A DNA stretch of 64,000 nt from Leeuwenhoekiella polynyae (GCF_004104075.1 NZ_QOVK01000020.1:1-64000), one strand, 5' to 3'. Numbered from the stretch's first letter, positions 9,097 through 18,320 are shown. The notes: generated from the letters alone by a model not told the origin. Made by a program: numbers and translations.

Positions 9097-9181
9097 CGGA
9101 GAAAGAGGGATTCGAACCCCCGGAGGTGTGACCCTCAACAGTTTTCAAGACTGCCGCATTCGACCACTCTGCCATTTCTCC
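9097..9181 (-). tRNA. tRNA-Ser(UGA)
   Basis: Read on the - strand, the acceptor stem GGAGAAA pairs with TTTCTCC. The anticodon arm is CAGTCTTGAAAACTG, giving anticodon TGA in a CTTGAAA loop. A variable arm and the T-loop signature GGTTCGAATCC follow. The discriminator base is G and CCA is not encoded. The 3' end faces the defence block at 1-8.9 kb, so the gene is a plausible integration site for that block. Confidence 0.95.
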
Positions 9182-9211
9182 AAATAAGGAAGCAGTTTTC
9201 CCGCATTGACC

Positions 9212-9229
9212 TCCCGATAGCTATCGGGA
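9212..9229. repeat. Perfect 18-bp palindrome TCCCGATAGCTATCGGGA in the tRNA leader
   Basis: This perfect inverted repeat lies in the roughly 90-nt leader between the tRNA-Ser promoter and the tRNA. The flanks (GACC before, CTGCC after) and the palindrome resemble TCCCGACAGCTGTCGGGA followed by TGCC at 61771-61788 inside cusA, so both belong to one interspersed repeat family. Confidence 0.75.
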
Positions 9230-9277
9230 CTGCCATTTTTCCTGAGTGTCTCATCAGCTATTTGCTGATTGCGGGTG

Positions 9278-9307
9278 CAAATATAGAAAGTTTTTTCTGA
9301 TTGGCAA
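9278..9307 (-). promoter_or_regulatory. Promoter of tRNA-Ser, Bacteroidota consensus
   Basis: On the - strand TTG (9305-9307) is separated by 19 bp from TATATTTG (9278-9285), a near-perfect match to the -33/-7 promoter of Bacteroidota (TTTG, 19-21 bp, TAnnTTTG). Transcription would begin about 90 nt before the tRNA 5' end. Confidence 0.75.
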
Positions 9308-9332
9308 CACACTTTTTTGAGGAATTTTTGAC

Positions 9333-9995
9333 TTAATTGTTTTTTCCGGTAATGGGAATTTTATCTCCCTTAAAATGAGGTTCTTTGTTGATCAAAAGTT
9401 CTAACCAAGCCTTTACATTTGCAGCAACTTCTCTAAATCTATTGCGACTTTCGAGTTCATACTCACGCCGATCTCCATTATAACCGTAAAAATTGAGACC
9501 CATAGAACGGGCTATATATACAGCACGAGGTAAGTGAAAGCGCTGCGATACTACAATTGCATTATCCACTTCAAAAATATAAGATGCCCGGTAGACAGAA
9601 TCGTAGGTGTCAAAGCCTGCAAAGTCCATAAAAATATCTTCTTCAGGAACACCGCGTTCTTGCAAATACTTTTTCATGGCTACCGGTTCGTTATAATTAG
9701 TGGTGCGGTTATCTCCAGAAACTAAAAACCGGTTTACCTTTCCGCGATGATACAACAATAGGGCAGACTCTACACGATCCCTCAGCATAGTAGATAGTTC
9801 GCCGTTGCTTTTTACACTGGCCCCTAAGACTAGTGCAGTATAAGTTTTAGGAATAGTATTAATATCATCATAGATAAATTGCTCCGTTTCATTTCTAATA
9901 TGATAAGACAAGTAACTTGTTAAAATAAGAACAAGTAAAGCAGCAAGAATAAGATAACGCAGAATGCGCAAAGCGAGTATTTTTTTTATAAACAT
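9333..9995 (-). CDS. SanA/YdcF-like DUF218 envelope protein
   Basis: The protein has 220 residues from the ATG at 9995; an upstream TTG would add five residues but is less likely. One N-terminal membrane segment (about residues 10-31, LRYLILAALLVLILTSYLSY) anchors a DUF218 domain: ALVLGASV near residue 55, the SGDN motif, EPVAMKKYLQERGVP, and VVSQRFHLPRAVYIAR. SanA of Escherichia coli contributes to exclusion of vancomycin and other large molecules at the cell envelope; DUF218 proteins are otherwise poorly understood. The gene stands alone, divergent from the nitroreductase. Confidence 0.85.
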   Translation of the reverse strand: MFIKKILALRILRYLILAALLVLILTSYLSYHIRNETEQFIYDDINTIPKTYTALVLGASVKSNGELSTMLRDRVESALLLYHRGKVNRFLVSGDNRTTNYNEPVAMKKYLQERGVPEEDIFMDFAGFDTYDSVYRASYIFEVDNAIVVSQRFHLPRAVYIARSMGLNFYGYNGDRREYELESRNRFREVAANVKAWLELLINKEPHFKGDKIPITGKNN

Positions 9996-10181
9996 AAAAC
10001 CGGCTGGCAATTAGGTAGTGTAAACTTATAATTTGTTTTGATGCTAACGCAAAAATTAAGCAATAACGTATTGAGAATATTGAATGCCGTTATGGTTTTT
10101 AATAATGATTATATAAGAATTAGTTAGCATTATAAAGGCGATTAGCAATTTTAGCTGTTTATATTTGCCTAAAATTTTAAG

Positions 10182-10811
10182 ATGGATGTAGTTCAAAGCC
10201 TTAAATGGCGTTATGCGACAAAAAAGTTTGATGAGAACCGGTTTTTAGAAGAAGAGCAATTAATGGTTTTGCAAGAAGCTTTTAATCTTACCGCGACTTC
10301 ATATGGTTTACAGCCCTTACGTCTTGTCGTGATTTCTAATAAAGAAAAGCAAGCAGAATTGGTAGAAGCTTCTTTGAATCAACGTCAGGTTTTAGATGCA
10401 TCACATCTTTTAGTTATCTGCGTCGAGCGAAAGGTACAAGCACCTTTTGTGACTAATTATTTTGATAGGGTTCAGAAAATACGCGAAACTCCAGAACCAA
10501 TATTGAAACCTTTTAAAGAAATGCTTGCCAATAAATTTGACAAACAGTCTTCTTCAGAAACTCGCGAGTGGGCCATACGCCAGGCGTATTTAGCGATGGG
10601 AAATTTACTTACTGTTTGCGCGCTGGAAAAAATTGATGCCTGCCCAATGGAAGGTTTTGAGCCTGAAAAATTTGATAAAATTCTCGATCTTAAAAAACAC
10701 AATCTGGCATCTGCATTAATATTACCAGTAGGTTACCGCGCCGAAGATGATATGTTTGCCGACTTTAAAAAGGTTCGCAGACCTCAAAAAGAGACTATCA
10801 TTCATTTATGA
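10182..10811 (+). CDS. NAD(P)H-dependent nitroreductase-family flavoenzyme (NfsB-like)
   Basis: The 209-residue length is typical of the FMN-dependent nitroreductase family. Motifs are RYATKKFDE at the N-terminus, TSYGLQPLRLVVI near residue 40, REWAIRQAYLAMGNLL near 128, and the C-terminal ALILPVGYRAEDD. Such enzymes reduce nitroaromatics or quinones with NAD(P)H in the cytoplasm. A -7 box TATATTTG lies at 10160-10167, 14 bp before the ATG. Its last six bases overlap the end of the convergent gene on the - strand. Confidence 0.88.
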   Translation: MDVVQSLKWRYATKKFDENRFLEEEQLMVLQEAFNLTATSYGLQPLRLVVISNKEKQAELVEASLNQRQVLDASHLLVICVERKVQAPFVTNYFDRVQKIRETPEPILKPFKEMLANKFDKQSSSETREWAIRQAYLAMGNLLTVCALEKIDACPMEGFEPEKFDKILDLKKHNLASALILPVGYRAEDDMFADFKKVRRPQKETIIHL

Positions 10812-11153
10812 TCGGTAATACTTCTCGATCATAATAGGTTCTAAAATAGGCATGTTATGTTCGTATATTCCGTCTGGTTTGTAGATTTTCAGTTTATAAT
10901 CAAACCTATCGTTTGGCACTATAATAGGCATCAGATTTTTAAATCCATTTGGTTTTTCAACAGGTGGTGTATATTCACTCAGTGGATTTTTATTCTTTAA
11001 TAAATCCAGATTTGAAAAGTCTTGAGGATTTAAATTGAATTTTTGGAATAAGGAGTCTGCCGGAGTTAAACGCATTTTTGATGGGACTTGCGCAATTAAA
11101 AAACTCCCGAAACCTAAAATAAATAGGATAGAAAAGTAAAATTTTGAATTCAT
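10806..11153 (-). CDS. Small exported protein of unknown function
   Basis: The protein has 115 residues from the ATG at 11153. I prefer this start to in-frame codons upstream because it directly precedes a clean signal peptide (MNSKFYFSILFILGFGSF, cleavage near LIAQ). The mature part is short and proline-rich, with no recognised domain; it contains two similar phrases, NLMPIIVPNDRFDYKL and HNMPILEPIMIEKYY. The gene overlaps the convergent nitroreductase by 6 bp and follows ribBA's stop in the opposite direction. Probably periplasmic or surface exposed; function unknown. Confidence 0.65.
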   Translation of the reverse strand: MNSKFYFSILFILGFGSFLIAQVPSKMRLTPADSLFQKFNLNPQDFSNLDLLKNKNPLSEYTPPVEKPNGFKNLMPIIVPNDRFDYKLKIYKPDGIYEHNMPILEPIMIEKYYRS

Positions 11154-11225
11154 ATTTATGGCTTTTGTTCCATATAAATACGAATTTAATTTCATTATGT
11201 GGCAAATGCGCAATAATTTAACGCT

Positions 11226-12371
11226 CTAGTAATTTACTTTATCAGTAATCTCAAGGCCGTAGCCTATCATACCCACACGTTTTTGATCTTCACTATTTGA
11301 GAGTAAACGTATTTTTGAGATTCCCAGATCGTGCAAAATTTGAGCGCCTATACCAAAATCTTTAAGGTCCATTTTAGAATTGTTTGTAAGCTTGCGTCCG
11401 GTTTCCTGGCGTTCTTTTAATTCCGCTAGGCGGAAGAGTAACTTACTTGCAAAATTCTCTTGATTTATAAAGACTACAGCTCCTTTTCCTTCAGAATTTA
11501 TTTTTTCAAAAATCTGATTGAGTTTGGTGTCAGCTTGTTCGGTTAGTGTACTTAAAATATCATTATTTACAAAACTTGAGTTCACACGAACGAGAACCGG
11601 CTCATCGTTTACCCAAGTACCTTTTGAAAGTGCAATATGTATTTGGTCATTGGTAGTTTGCTGGTAGGCGCGTAGTCTGAAAGTGCCAAAAAGCGTATTG
11701 ATTTCAAAATCCTCTTTTTTTACAATTAGCGAATCGTGTTGCATGCGGTAAGCAACAAGATCAGCTATAGAAACAATTTTTAGATCAAATTTTTCTGCGA
11801 TCTCAAAGAGTTGCGGTAATCGAGCCATCGTACCGTCTTCATTCATCACTTCAACGATAACTCCTGCTGGAGCAAAACCTGCAAGACGAGCAAAATCAAT
11901 AGCGGCTTCGGTATGCCCTGTTCTCCTTAAAACGCCACCTTCTTTTGCTTTAAGTGGGAAAATGTGTCCTGGTCTTGTAAAATCCCACGAATTCATGTCG
12001 GGGTCAGTAAGACCTTTTACAGCTTTAGCGCGATCTAATGCACTGATGCCAGTAGTTACCCCGTGACCTTTTAAATCAACAGAAACAGTAAATGCAGTTT
12101 CCATGGGATCGCTGTTTGTACCTACCATCATTTCCAGCTTGAGCTCTTTGCAGCGTTCTTCAGTAATAGGAGCACAAATAAGACCACGACCGTGTGTAGC
12201 CATAAAATTTATAGTTTCTGCAGTAACAAGCTCTGAAGCGGCTAGAAAGTCGCCTTCATTCTCGCGATCCTCATCATCTACAACAATGATCACTTTACCT
12301 TGTTTTATATCCTCAATAGCTTCAGGGATGGTATTGAGTTTTGTCTTTTTGGTTCGCGTTTGCGTAGCCAT
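11226..12371 (-). CDS. ribBA: RibBA-like protein: active DHBP synthase fused to a degenerate GTP cyclohydrolase II domain
   Basis: The protein has 381 residues. Residues 1-210 are 3,4-dihydroxy-2-butanone-4-phosphate synthase (RibB) with all landmarks: [10 protein letters not shown] at 32-41, [10 protein letters not shown], and [17 protein letters not shown]. RibB makes the four-carbon unit of riboflavin from ribulose 5-phosphate. The C-terminal half has the outline of GTP cyclohydrolase II but lacks its zinc ligands: the HSEC motif reads NSSF and the CDCG motif reads ADTK, and the catalytic EGRGIGL segment reads NQENFAS. It therefore cannot be an active cyclohydrolase. Such degenerate RibBA proteins occur in Flavobacteriia, which presumably have another RibA. 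The gene follows lptF/G in a conserved gene order. Confidence 0.92.
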   Translation of the reverse strand: MATQTRTKKTKLNTIPEAIEDIKQGKVIIVVDDEDRENEGDFLAASELVTAETINFMATHGRGLICAPITEERCKELKLEMMVGTNSDPMETAFTVSVDLKGHGVTTGISALDRAKAVKGLTDPDMNSWDFTRPGHIFPLKAKEGGVLRRTGHTEAAIDFARLAGFAPAGVIVEVMNEDGTMARLPQLFEIAEKFDLKIVSIADLVAYRMQHDSLIVKKEDFEINTLFGTFRLRAYQQTTNDQIHIALSKGTWVNDEPVLVRVNSSFVNNDILSTLTEQADTKLNQIFEKINSEGKGAVVFINQENFASKLLFRLAELKERQETGRKLTNNSKMDLKDFGIGAQILHDLGISKIRLLSNSEDQKRVGMIGYGLEITDKVNY

Positions 12372-12456
12372 AATCTTTCTTTTTTAAGCGGATATAAAGG
12401 TACGATTTAGGTTGCTCTTAACCTTGAGGTAGAATTATCAAAACTTTTAAAACCTT

Positions 12457-14067
12457 CTAGAGTGTCTTCAGTAAGGTTTCTGCAGCTTCTTTGAATTTCT
12501 CAGAATATCCATAAACTTGGTAGTTTTTTATAATATCCTGAAGTTCTCTTTTGGTTTTGGTCTTTAGAATTGCCTTTTCAGAATTAGATAAATCAAAATC
12601 TATCAAAGGTTGCTCGGGATCAATTTTGGAATCCTTTCTCTTTTTAAATAATTTTTTTATTGGATCCAGAAATCCGTCAAGGTCAAATAAGCCCTGATCA
12701 GTTGTAGCACGATAAGTTAAATAAACACCTAACGGAAATAAGATAAGGGTGCTCAGCCAGCTGGCTAACCACGCTGCAACGGTACCGTCTTCTGCACTGT
12801 TTTTTGCAAAAATACCAATGAAATGATAGGTTAAAAAGAGCACAACGCCAATCACTATAGGTAGACCTAAACCACCTTTTCTTATAATTGCTCCAAGTGG
12901 TGCGCCCACAAAAAACAGAATTACACAGCCAAAAGCCAAAACAAACTTCTCGTGTAAAGCAATTTCATATTTACTCAATGTCTTGACCTTAATACTGTTG
13001 TCTGTTTTTCGGTTTTTAATCGAGGTGATGTTATTTTTTACTGTGGTTTTAGCATAATCTAAAACCTGAATTTGTTCTGAAAAATCAAAATTATCAATGA
13101 GATTTTCTTTTAAAACTCGCGTGGTATCTTTTTTGATATTCTTTAAGTAGGAAGAGTCTAATGGGCGCAATTGCATTTCTCTTACCTGCCCTTTGCCCAG
13201 AGAGGTTAAATACTGATTGTAATTTTTGGAGATGTCTGCAAGCGTATCATTAAGCTGGGTAACGGTAAGCATGGTATACGCATTGTCGATGCTTTTTTCA
13301 TCCATATCTACATTACTAAGTTCTGAAAGATCTATGTTTATGGTATAGGTCTCAAAATAGCTTTTTACATACGGTTCGCGCTTTTGCTTTCTAAAATCTT
13401 TTTGCTCAACCTCGTCATAATAATTACCGTCAATTAATTTTAAAGAAAGTACATTGTCTCCTTCGGCACTTATCAACTCGCCTTCTCGGGCTTTAATCAC
13501 CGTATAATTTCCCACTCTTGAAGGATCTTTTTGATAAATGATAACATCTTTCAAAAACTGACCTTTTTCACCTTGTTTGTCGGCCACTTTCATCACGTAG
13601 TCTTCACCTATAGTGGTATATTGTCCTTTTGTGATGGCCATCGCGGGCTTAACCTGAGCAATATTTCTACGTAAGTTTAACGATTCAAATTCCGCTGCCG
13701 GAATCACATAATTAGCAAACAAAAAAGAGGTTGCGGCAAGTGCCAGAATAAAAATAGTAAGACTGCGCATTGCGCGTTGTAAGGAAATACCGGTAGATTT
13801 CATTGCAGCAAACTCATAGTTTTCTGCAAAATTACCAAAGGTCATGATACTGGTAAGCAAGACCGTTAGTGGTAAAACCAGTGTTACTAATCGGGGAGAG
13901 AAGTACATCAAAAATTTTACAATAATCATAAAATCAAGATCTTTCCCCGCTAATTCTTTGATGTACAACCATACAGTTTGTAACACAAAGATGAACATCA
14001 AGATGATGAACGTGCTGAGAAAGTTCTTGATAAATGTGGTGAGAATATAACGGTCTAGTATTTTCAA
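12457..14067 (-). CDS. LptF/LptG-family permease of the LPS export ABC transporter
   Basis: The 536-residue protein has three N-terminal membrane segments (about 12-32, 55-75, 98-118), a periplasmic beta-jellyroll region (about 130-365), and C-terminal membrane segments at about 375-455, the YjgP/YjgQ topology. The start MKILDRYILTTFIKNF is typical of LptF/G. The extra C-terminal cytoplasmic tail of about 75 residues is common in Bacteroidota. With LptB and its partner permease it moves LPS from the inner membrane to the periplasmic bridge. It begins 6 bp after the lolA stop and shares that operon. Confidence 0.92.
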   Translation of the reverse strand: MKILDRYILTTFIKNFLSTFIILMFIFVLQTVWLYIKELAGKDLDFMIIVKFLMYFSPRLVTLVLPLTVLLTSIMTFGNFAENYEFAAMKSTGISLQRAMRSLTIFILALAATSFLFANYVIPAAEFESLNLRRNIAQVKPAMAITKGQYTTIGEDYVMKVADKQGEKGQFLKDVIIYQKDPSRVGNYTVIKAREGELISAEGDNVLSLKLIDGNYYDEVEQKDFRKQKREPYVKSYFETYTINIDLSELSNVDMDEKSIDNAYTMLTVTQLNDTLADISKNYNQYLTSLGKGQVREMQLRPLDSSYLKNIKKDTTRVLKENLIDNFDFSEQIQVLDYAKTTVKNNITSIKNRKTDNSIKVKTLSKYEIALHEKFVLAFGCVILFFVGAPLGAIIRKGGLGLPIVIGVVLFLTYHFIGIFAKNSAEDGTVAAWLASWLSTLILFPLGVYLTYRATTDQGLFDLDGFLDPIKKLFKKRKDSKIDPEQPLIDFDLSNSEKAILKTKTKRELQDIIKNYQVYGYSEKFKEAAETLLKTL

Positions 14068-14073
14068 AAGAAC

Positions 14074-14739
14074 CTAGTCTAGTCGGTTTATATAGTAGTC
14101 TCCATATTTGCTTTCGTCAAAAACAAACATATTAGCAGGTAAAGGCTTGTCAGTTTTAAATGTGTTAACGGTAATGGTTATTTTACTACCGTTATTTTGA
14201 GTCATTATCAAACGGTAAATATGTTTGGTTTGTGCATCAACACCTAATAAAGCTGACTTTAATTCACTGTTAGAATCCATAGGAGTGAGCTTTACATATT
14301 GAATTTTACGACCATTTACATTTTGCTCAATATCCCATTTATACGTGTAGCCTTTATTAAAAAAGGTTAGCATCTTAGAGGGCGTAATGGCATCATCATC
14401 TCCCGGATCCTGAGTAGAGATGGTAATCTCTTCATCTTCAGGGATGACGGTGTATAACTTTTTGCCATCATACATCTGGGTTGTACCCATTAAATTGAGT
14501 TTGTATTTATCACCGTCTAGAGTAACATCACCACGGGTTTCTTGATTTATACCTGCGGCATCATTAGACAAGCCATACTTAAAATCTATGTACATATTGT
14601 CATAGGTTTTTACTTTGGCAGAGACTTCGTCTAATAGTTTTTTTGCTTTAGCATCCTGAGCAAATAGGGTAGAAGCTCCGGTAAATGCGATCAGCATCAG
14701 GGTAAATACTTTTATTTTTGAAAAATTCATATTATTCAT
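14074..14739 (-). CDS. lolA: Outer-membrane lipoprotein carrier LolA
   Basis: The protein has 221 residues with a signal peptide (KVFTLMLIAFTGASTLFAQ) and a LolA-like open beta-barrel: DEVSAKVKTYDNMYIDFKY at the mature N-terminus, then DGKKLYTVIPEDEE and a C-terminal FDESKYGDYYINRLD. LolA carries lipoproteins across the periplasm to the outer membrane. The start overlaps the end of ftsK by 8 bp; a second Met three codons later, at 14730, is an equally good start. It lies between ftsK and lptF/G, a common order in Flavobacteriia. Confidence 0.9.
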   Translation of the reverse strand: MNNMNFSKIKVFTLMLIAFTGASTLFAQDAKAKKLLDEVSAKVKTYDNMYIDFKYGLSNDAAGINQETRGDVTLDGDKYKLNLMGTTQMYDGKKLYTVIPEDEEITISTQDPGDDDAITPSKMLTFFNKGYTYKWDIEQNVNGRKIQYVKLTPMDSNSELKSALLGVDAQTKHIYRLIMTQNNGSKITITVNTFKTDKPLPANMFVFDESKYGDYYINRLD

Positions 14740-17110
14740 TGTTTAATAATTGGTGTAATCCATTCATATCATTCACGAGAACTTGTCTGGCTTTACTGCC
14801 TTCAAAAGGTCCTACAACACCTGCAGCTTCTAGTTGATCTATAATTCGGCCTGCGCGGTTGTAGCCTAATTTAAGCTTCCGTTGTAGCAAAGACGCACTT
14901 CCTTGTTGCGCTGTGACAATAACTTCTGCAGCATCCATAAACAATGCATCTCGGTCACTGGCATCTATATCAAGACTTGTGCCACCTTCTTCTCCTACAT
15001 ATTCAGGCAGTAAATGAGCGTCAGGATAGGCTTTTTGTGCACCGATGAAATCAGTTATTTTTTCAACTTCCGGGGTGTCTACAAACGCACACTGTATGCG
15101 TACGAGTGAATTACCTTGAGTAAATAACATATCCCCACGACCGATTAACTGGTCTGCACCCTGACTGTCTAAAATGGTTCTTGAATCTATTTTTGAAGTT
15201 ACTCTAAAAGCAATACGCGCCGGGAAGTTGGCTTTTATAATACCTGTAATAACGTTTACAGAAGGACGTTGTGTGGCTACGATAAGATGAATACCTATCG
15301 CTCGTGCAAGCTGCGCCAGACGTGCAATCGGAGTTTCAACCTCTTTACCCGCGGTCATAATCAAATCAGCAAACTCATCAATTACCAGAACGATATACGG
15401 TAAAAATTTATGACCGTCGTTGGGATTTAATTTGCGTTTTTTAAACTTGGCGTTATATTCTTTAATGTTACGGGCCATTGCATTTTTAAGCAAGTCGTAA
15501 CGCTGATCCATTTCAATACAGAGGGAGTTTAAGGTATTGATTACTTTTGCATTATCGGTAATTATTGCTTCTTCAGAATCTGGAAGTTTTGCGAGATAAT
15601 GACGTTCTATTTTATTAAATAAAGTAAGTTCAACCTTTTTAGGATCGACCAAAACAAACTTTACTTCAGCAGGATGCTTTTTATACAACAACGAAGTTAA
15701 GATCGCATTCAAACCTACTGATTTACCCTGACCGGTAGCACCTGCCATAAGCAAGTGAGGCATTTTAGCGAGATCTACCACAAAAGTCTCATTAGATATG
15801 GTTTTACCTAAAGTAAGCGGTAACTCCATTTCTGCATTTTGAAAACGTGGCGAAGCGATCGCTGAGCGCATAGAAACAATGCGTGCATTTTTGTTAGGCA
15901 CTTCTATACCTATTGTTCCTTTCCCTGGAATTGGAGCAATGATACGGATACCCAATGCAGAAAGCGAAAGGGCAATATCATCTTCAAGATTCTTAATTTT
16001 AGAGATGCGCACACCTGCTTCGGGTACAATCTCATATAAAGTAACAGTAGGACCTACTGTCGCTTTAATATGTGCGATATCAATTTTGTAGTTCTTAAGC
16101 GTATCTACAATACGATTTTTGTTTTCCTCGAGCTCTTCCTGATCAATCGTGATGCTTTGTCCTTTTGTATAATCTTTCAGCAGTTCAATAGAAGGAAATT
16201 TATAATTACTGAGTTCCAGAGTAGGGTCAAATTCGCCAAAATCCTGAACCAGCTTTGTGCTCAGATTTTCATCAACTTCTTCCTCCTCAACAGTTTCTTC
16301 AATTTCTATTTCAAAATTCTCGTCATCTTCAGGTTTATTAACCTCGAGTGGGGCAGGAGTGGGTTCAGGCTCTGGAGCTGGTTTTGTTTTTAAAACCGGT
16401 TCTTCAATTTCTTCGGTGTTTTCTTCAACAGGGAGTTCAATATTATCTTTATCAAAAGCAGTATCTACAAATTCACTTTCGTCTGAATCTTCGGTATTGA
16501 ATTCTGAAGAAATCGCTTGTTTTTTCGATTTAAGATATTGACCTATAAGTTCCGGAGTGATTTTTAGCCTTACGGCGAAATAAACAATGGCGACAAACAC
16601 AAGTACGAGAATTGTACCGATCATCCCTATAAAATCCTGAAGGAAATCATTGAGTTCAAAACCTACCATACCTCCTAATAACGGATTTTTATCAGCAAAA
16701 AATCCAAAAAATACAGAGAACCAAAGCATCACAATAATACCCCAAAACCAAAATGACTGCAGGCTTTTTTTAGGCTTATCAAAAAAGTAATAAAAGCCGG
16801 TAAGTGTTACCAGTACAGCAATAGTAAATGCAGACAAGCCAAAACCTTGATAAATGAAAAAGTCCCCAATACCGGCACCAAATTTATTAAGCCAGTTTTG
16901 AGACTCCACACTGCGGTCGCTTAAGTTATGAAGTGTGCTTTGATCTGCCTGCCAAGTGAAAAAGTATGAAATAAACGAAAACAACAAGGCCAGTCCTAAA
17001 AGGAACAAAAAACTCCCCAGAACTATTTTTTGTTGTTTAGACAGCTTGAAAGAGATCTTTTTGGGCTGCTTGGTAGATTTAGGTTTTGTTTTGGTTTTTT
17101 TTCTGGCCAT
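14732..17110 (-). CDS. ftsK: DNA translocase FtsK
   Basis: The protein has 792 residues. A basic N-terminus precedes four membrane segments (about 30-50, 87-107, 120-138, 160-182). An acidic, proline-containing linker spans about 200-295. The motor domain has Walker A GATGQGKS at 457-464, VLVIDEFADLI as Walker B, and IGIHLIVATQRPSVNVITG. A winged-helix gamma domain ends the protein (LLQRKLKLGYNRAGRIIDQLE), which reads the orienting DNA sequences. FtsK pumps the chromosome terminus through the division septum and activates dimer resolution. It heads the ftsK-lolA-lptF/G run on the - strand. Confidence 0.96.
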   Translation of the reverse strand: MARKKTKTKPKSTKQPKKISFKLSKQQKIVLGSFLFLLGLALLFSFISYFFTWQADQSTLHNLSDRSVESQNWLNKFGAGIGDFFIYQGFGLSAFTIAVLVTLTGFYYFFDKPKKSLQSFWFWGIIVMLWFSVFFGFFADKNPLLGGMVGFELNDFLQDFIGMIGTILVLVFVAIVYFAVRLKITPELIGQYLKSKKQAISSEFNTEDSDESEFVDTAFDKDNIELPVEENTEEIEEPVLKTKPAPEPEPTPAPLEVNKPEDDENFEIEIEETVEEEEVDENLSTKLVQDFGEFDPTLELSNYKFPSIELLKDYTKGQSITIDQEELEENKNRIVDTLKNYKIDIAHIKATVGPTVTLYEIVPEAGVRISKIKNLEDDIALSLSALGIRIIAPIPGKGTIGIEVPNKNARIVSMRSAIASPRFQNAEMELPLTLGKTISNETFVVDLAKMPHLLMAGATGQGKSVGLNAILTSLLYKKHPAEVKFVLVDPKKVELTLFNKIERHYLAKLPDSEEAIITDNAKVINTLNSLCIEMDQRYDLLKNAMARNIKEYNAKFKKRKLNPNDGHKFLPYIVLVIDEFADLIMTAGKEVETPIARLAQLARAIGIHLIVATQRPSVNVITGIIKANFPARIAFRVTSKIDSRTILDSQGADQLIGRGDMLFTQGNSLVRIQCAFVDTPEVEKITDFIGAQKAYPDAHLLPEYVGEEGGTSLDIDASDRDALFMDAAEVIVTAQQGSASLLQRKLKLGYNRAGRIIDQLEAAGVVGPFEGSKARQVLVNDMNGLHQLLNNE

Positions 17111-17263
17111 TCTAAGCTTAGACTAAGTAGATTTTAGGTAATAACGTGTTACACCCCTACAAATCTGAAAAAATCGTTCAATTATTTGCGGTTTGATTTC
17201 CGATGGTTTCAACCATTAGCGGGTAAAAATACAAATATCAAACGGTACTAAACTTATAAAATT

Positions 17264-17635
17264 TTAGAAGAGTTTAGGTATATAAATAATAAAGCCAATG
17301 ATTGCAGCAATAACGGCTGCAAAGGTCACCGCTCCTGCAGAAACATCTTTTATAATCCCTATTTTTTCATGATACTCAGGATGAATAAAATCTGCTATTC
17401 GTTCAATCGCTGTGTTGAGTCCTTCTGTAGCTAAAACCAGACCTATTGCCAAGAGTTGAATACACCACTCGGTTGTAGATAAATCTGCTACAAACCCCAG
17501 GATAGTAACAACTAAGGCGCAGCCCAGTTGCACTTGTATGCTCGCTTCTTTGCGCAATAACCACGCACCTTTAAAAGCATATTTAAAGGCTTTGATTCTA
17601 TTTACTACAAAATTGTCTTTAGGCGGTTGCGTCAT
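17264..17635 (-). CDS. dgkA: Diacylglycerol kinase family protein (DgkA-like)
   Basis: The protein has 123 residues with three membrane segments and the DgkA signature region: RIKAFKYAFKGAWLLRKEASIQVQ near residue 12, ATEGLNTAIERIADF near 70, and KDVSAGAVTFAA near 98. It phosphorylates diacylglycerol or undecaprenol in the inner membrane. Its start lies 3 bp after the stop of tpx, so the two are probably co-transcribed. Confidence 0.92.
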   Translation of the reverse strand: MTQPPKDNFVVNRIKAFKYAFKGAWLLRKEASIQVQLGCALVVTILGFVADLSTTEWCIQLLAIGLVLATEGLNTAIERIADFIHPEYHEKIGIIKDVSAGAVTFAAVIAAIIGFIIYIPKLF

Positions 17636-17638
17636 CGT

Positions 17639-18139
17639 TTAATTTAAGGAACTCAATGCAGCTTCATAGTCTGGCTCCTGACCAATTTCAGGTACTTGCT
17701 CACTATAAATTAGGGTATGGTCAGCATCTAAAACAAGCACAACACGAGAATGTAATCCTTCAAAAGCACCATCAGCAATTTCTAAACCGTATTCTTTACC
17801 AAAAGAACCATCTTTAAAATCTGAAAGCGTTGCCACGTTATCTAGACCTTCTGCACCGCAAAAGCGTGCTTGCGCAAAAGGTAAATCTCTTGAGATGCAT
17901 AATACTGCAGTATCTTCTAAAGCAGAAGCCTCTTTGTTAAAATGTCTTACCGAAGCTGCACATACACCCGTGTCAACACTAGGGAAGATATTCATAACAA
18001 CGCGTTTTCCTTTGTAATCTTTAAGGCTTACTTGAGTTAAATCTGTAGCAGCGAGTTTGAAGTCTGGGGCAGGGGTGCCTACTTTAGGAAGCGCTCCATT
18101 AGTATGTGTAGGGTTTCCACCAAGGGTGATTGTAGCCAT
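17639..18139 (-). CDS. tpx: Thiol peroxidase Tpx
   Basis: The 166 residues match the usual Tpx length. The peroxidatic cysteine is Cys60 in PSVDTGVCAASVRHF and the resolving cysteine is Cys94 in PFAQARFCGAEG, one residue earlier than Cys61 and Cys95 of E. coli Tpx. It reduces hydroperoxides with thioredoxin. It leads into dgkA and ftsK, and sits next to a separate peroxiredoxin-thioredoxin group upstream. Confidence 0.95.
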   Translation of the reverse strand: MATITLGGNPTHTNGALPKVGTPAPDFKLAATDLTQVSLKDYKGKRVVMNIFPSVDTGVCAASVRHFNKEASALEDTAVLCISRDLPFAQARFCGAEGLDNVATLSDFKDGSFGKEYGLEIADGAFEGLHSRVVLVLDADHTLIYSEQVPEIGQEPDYEAALSSLN

Positions 18140-18320
18140 AATTTTTAAATTGGTTTAAGTAAATACGTTTAGGGCAAGCCCAGAACACGTTAAAATGAGA
18201 TGATTTCTGTTCTTAAGGTAAACCTCAAAGCTTTAAGTCTCAATAATAACGTAAAAGTAGTTAATAGTAAAAGGACCTCCAATTAAAGCTTTGCTAAAAT
18301 ATTAAGCGTTTGTTTTATAT

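Noticed and set aside
8963-9300. ORFs of about 70 codons on both strands around the tRNA
   Set aside because: They read through the tRNA-Ser sequence and its terminator; they are shadows of the RNA gene.
11226-12371. A frameshift as cause of the missing GCH II motifs in RibBA
   Set aside because: The reading frame is continuous and the C-terminal family features ([20 protein letters not shown]) are in place, so the loss is by substitution, not by sequence error.
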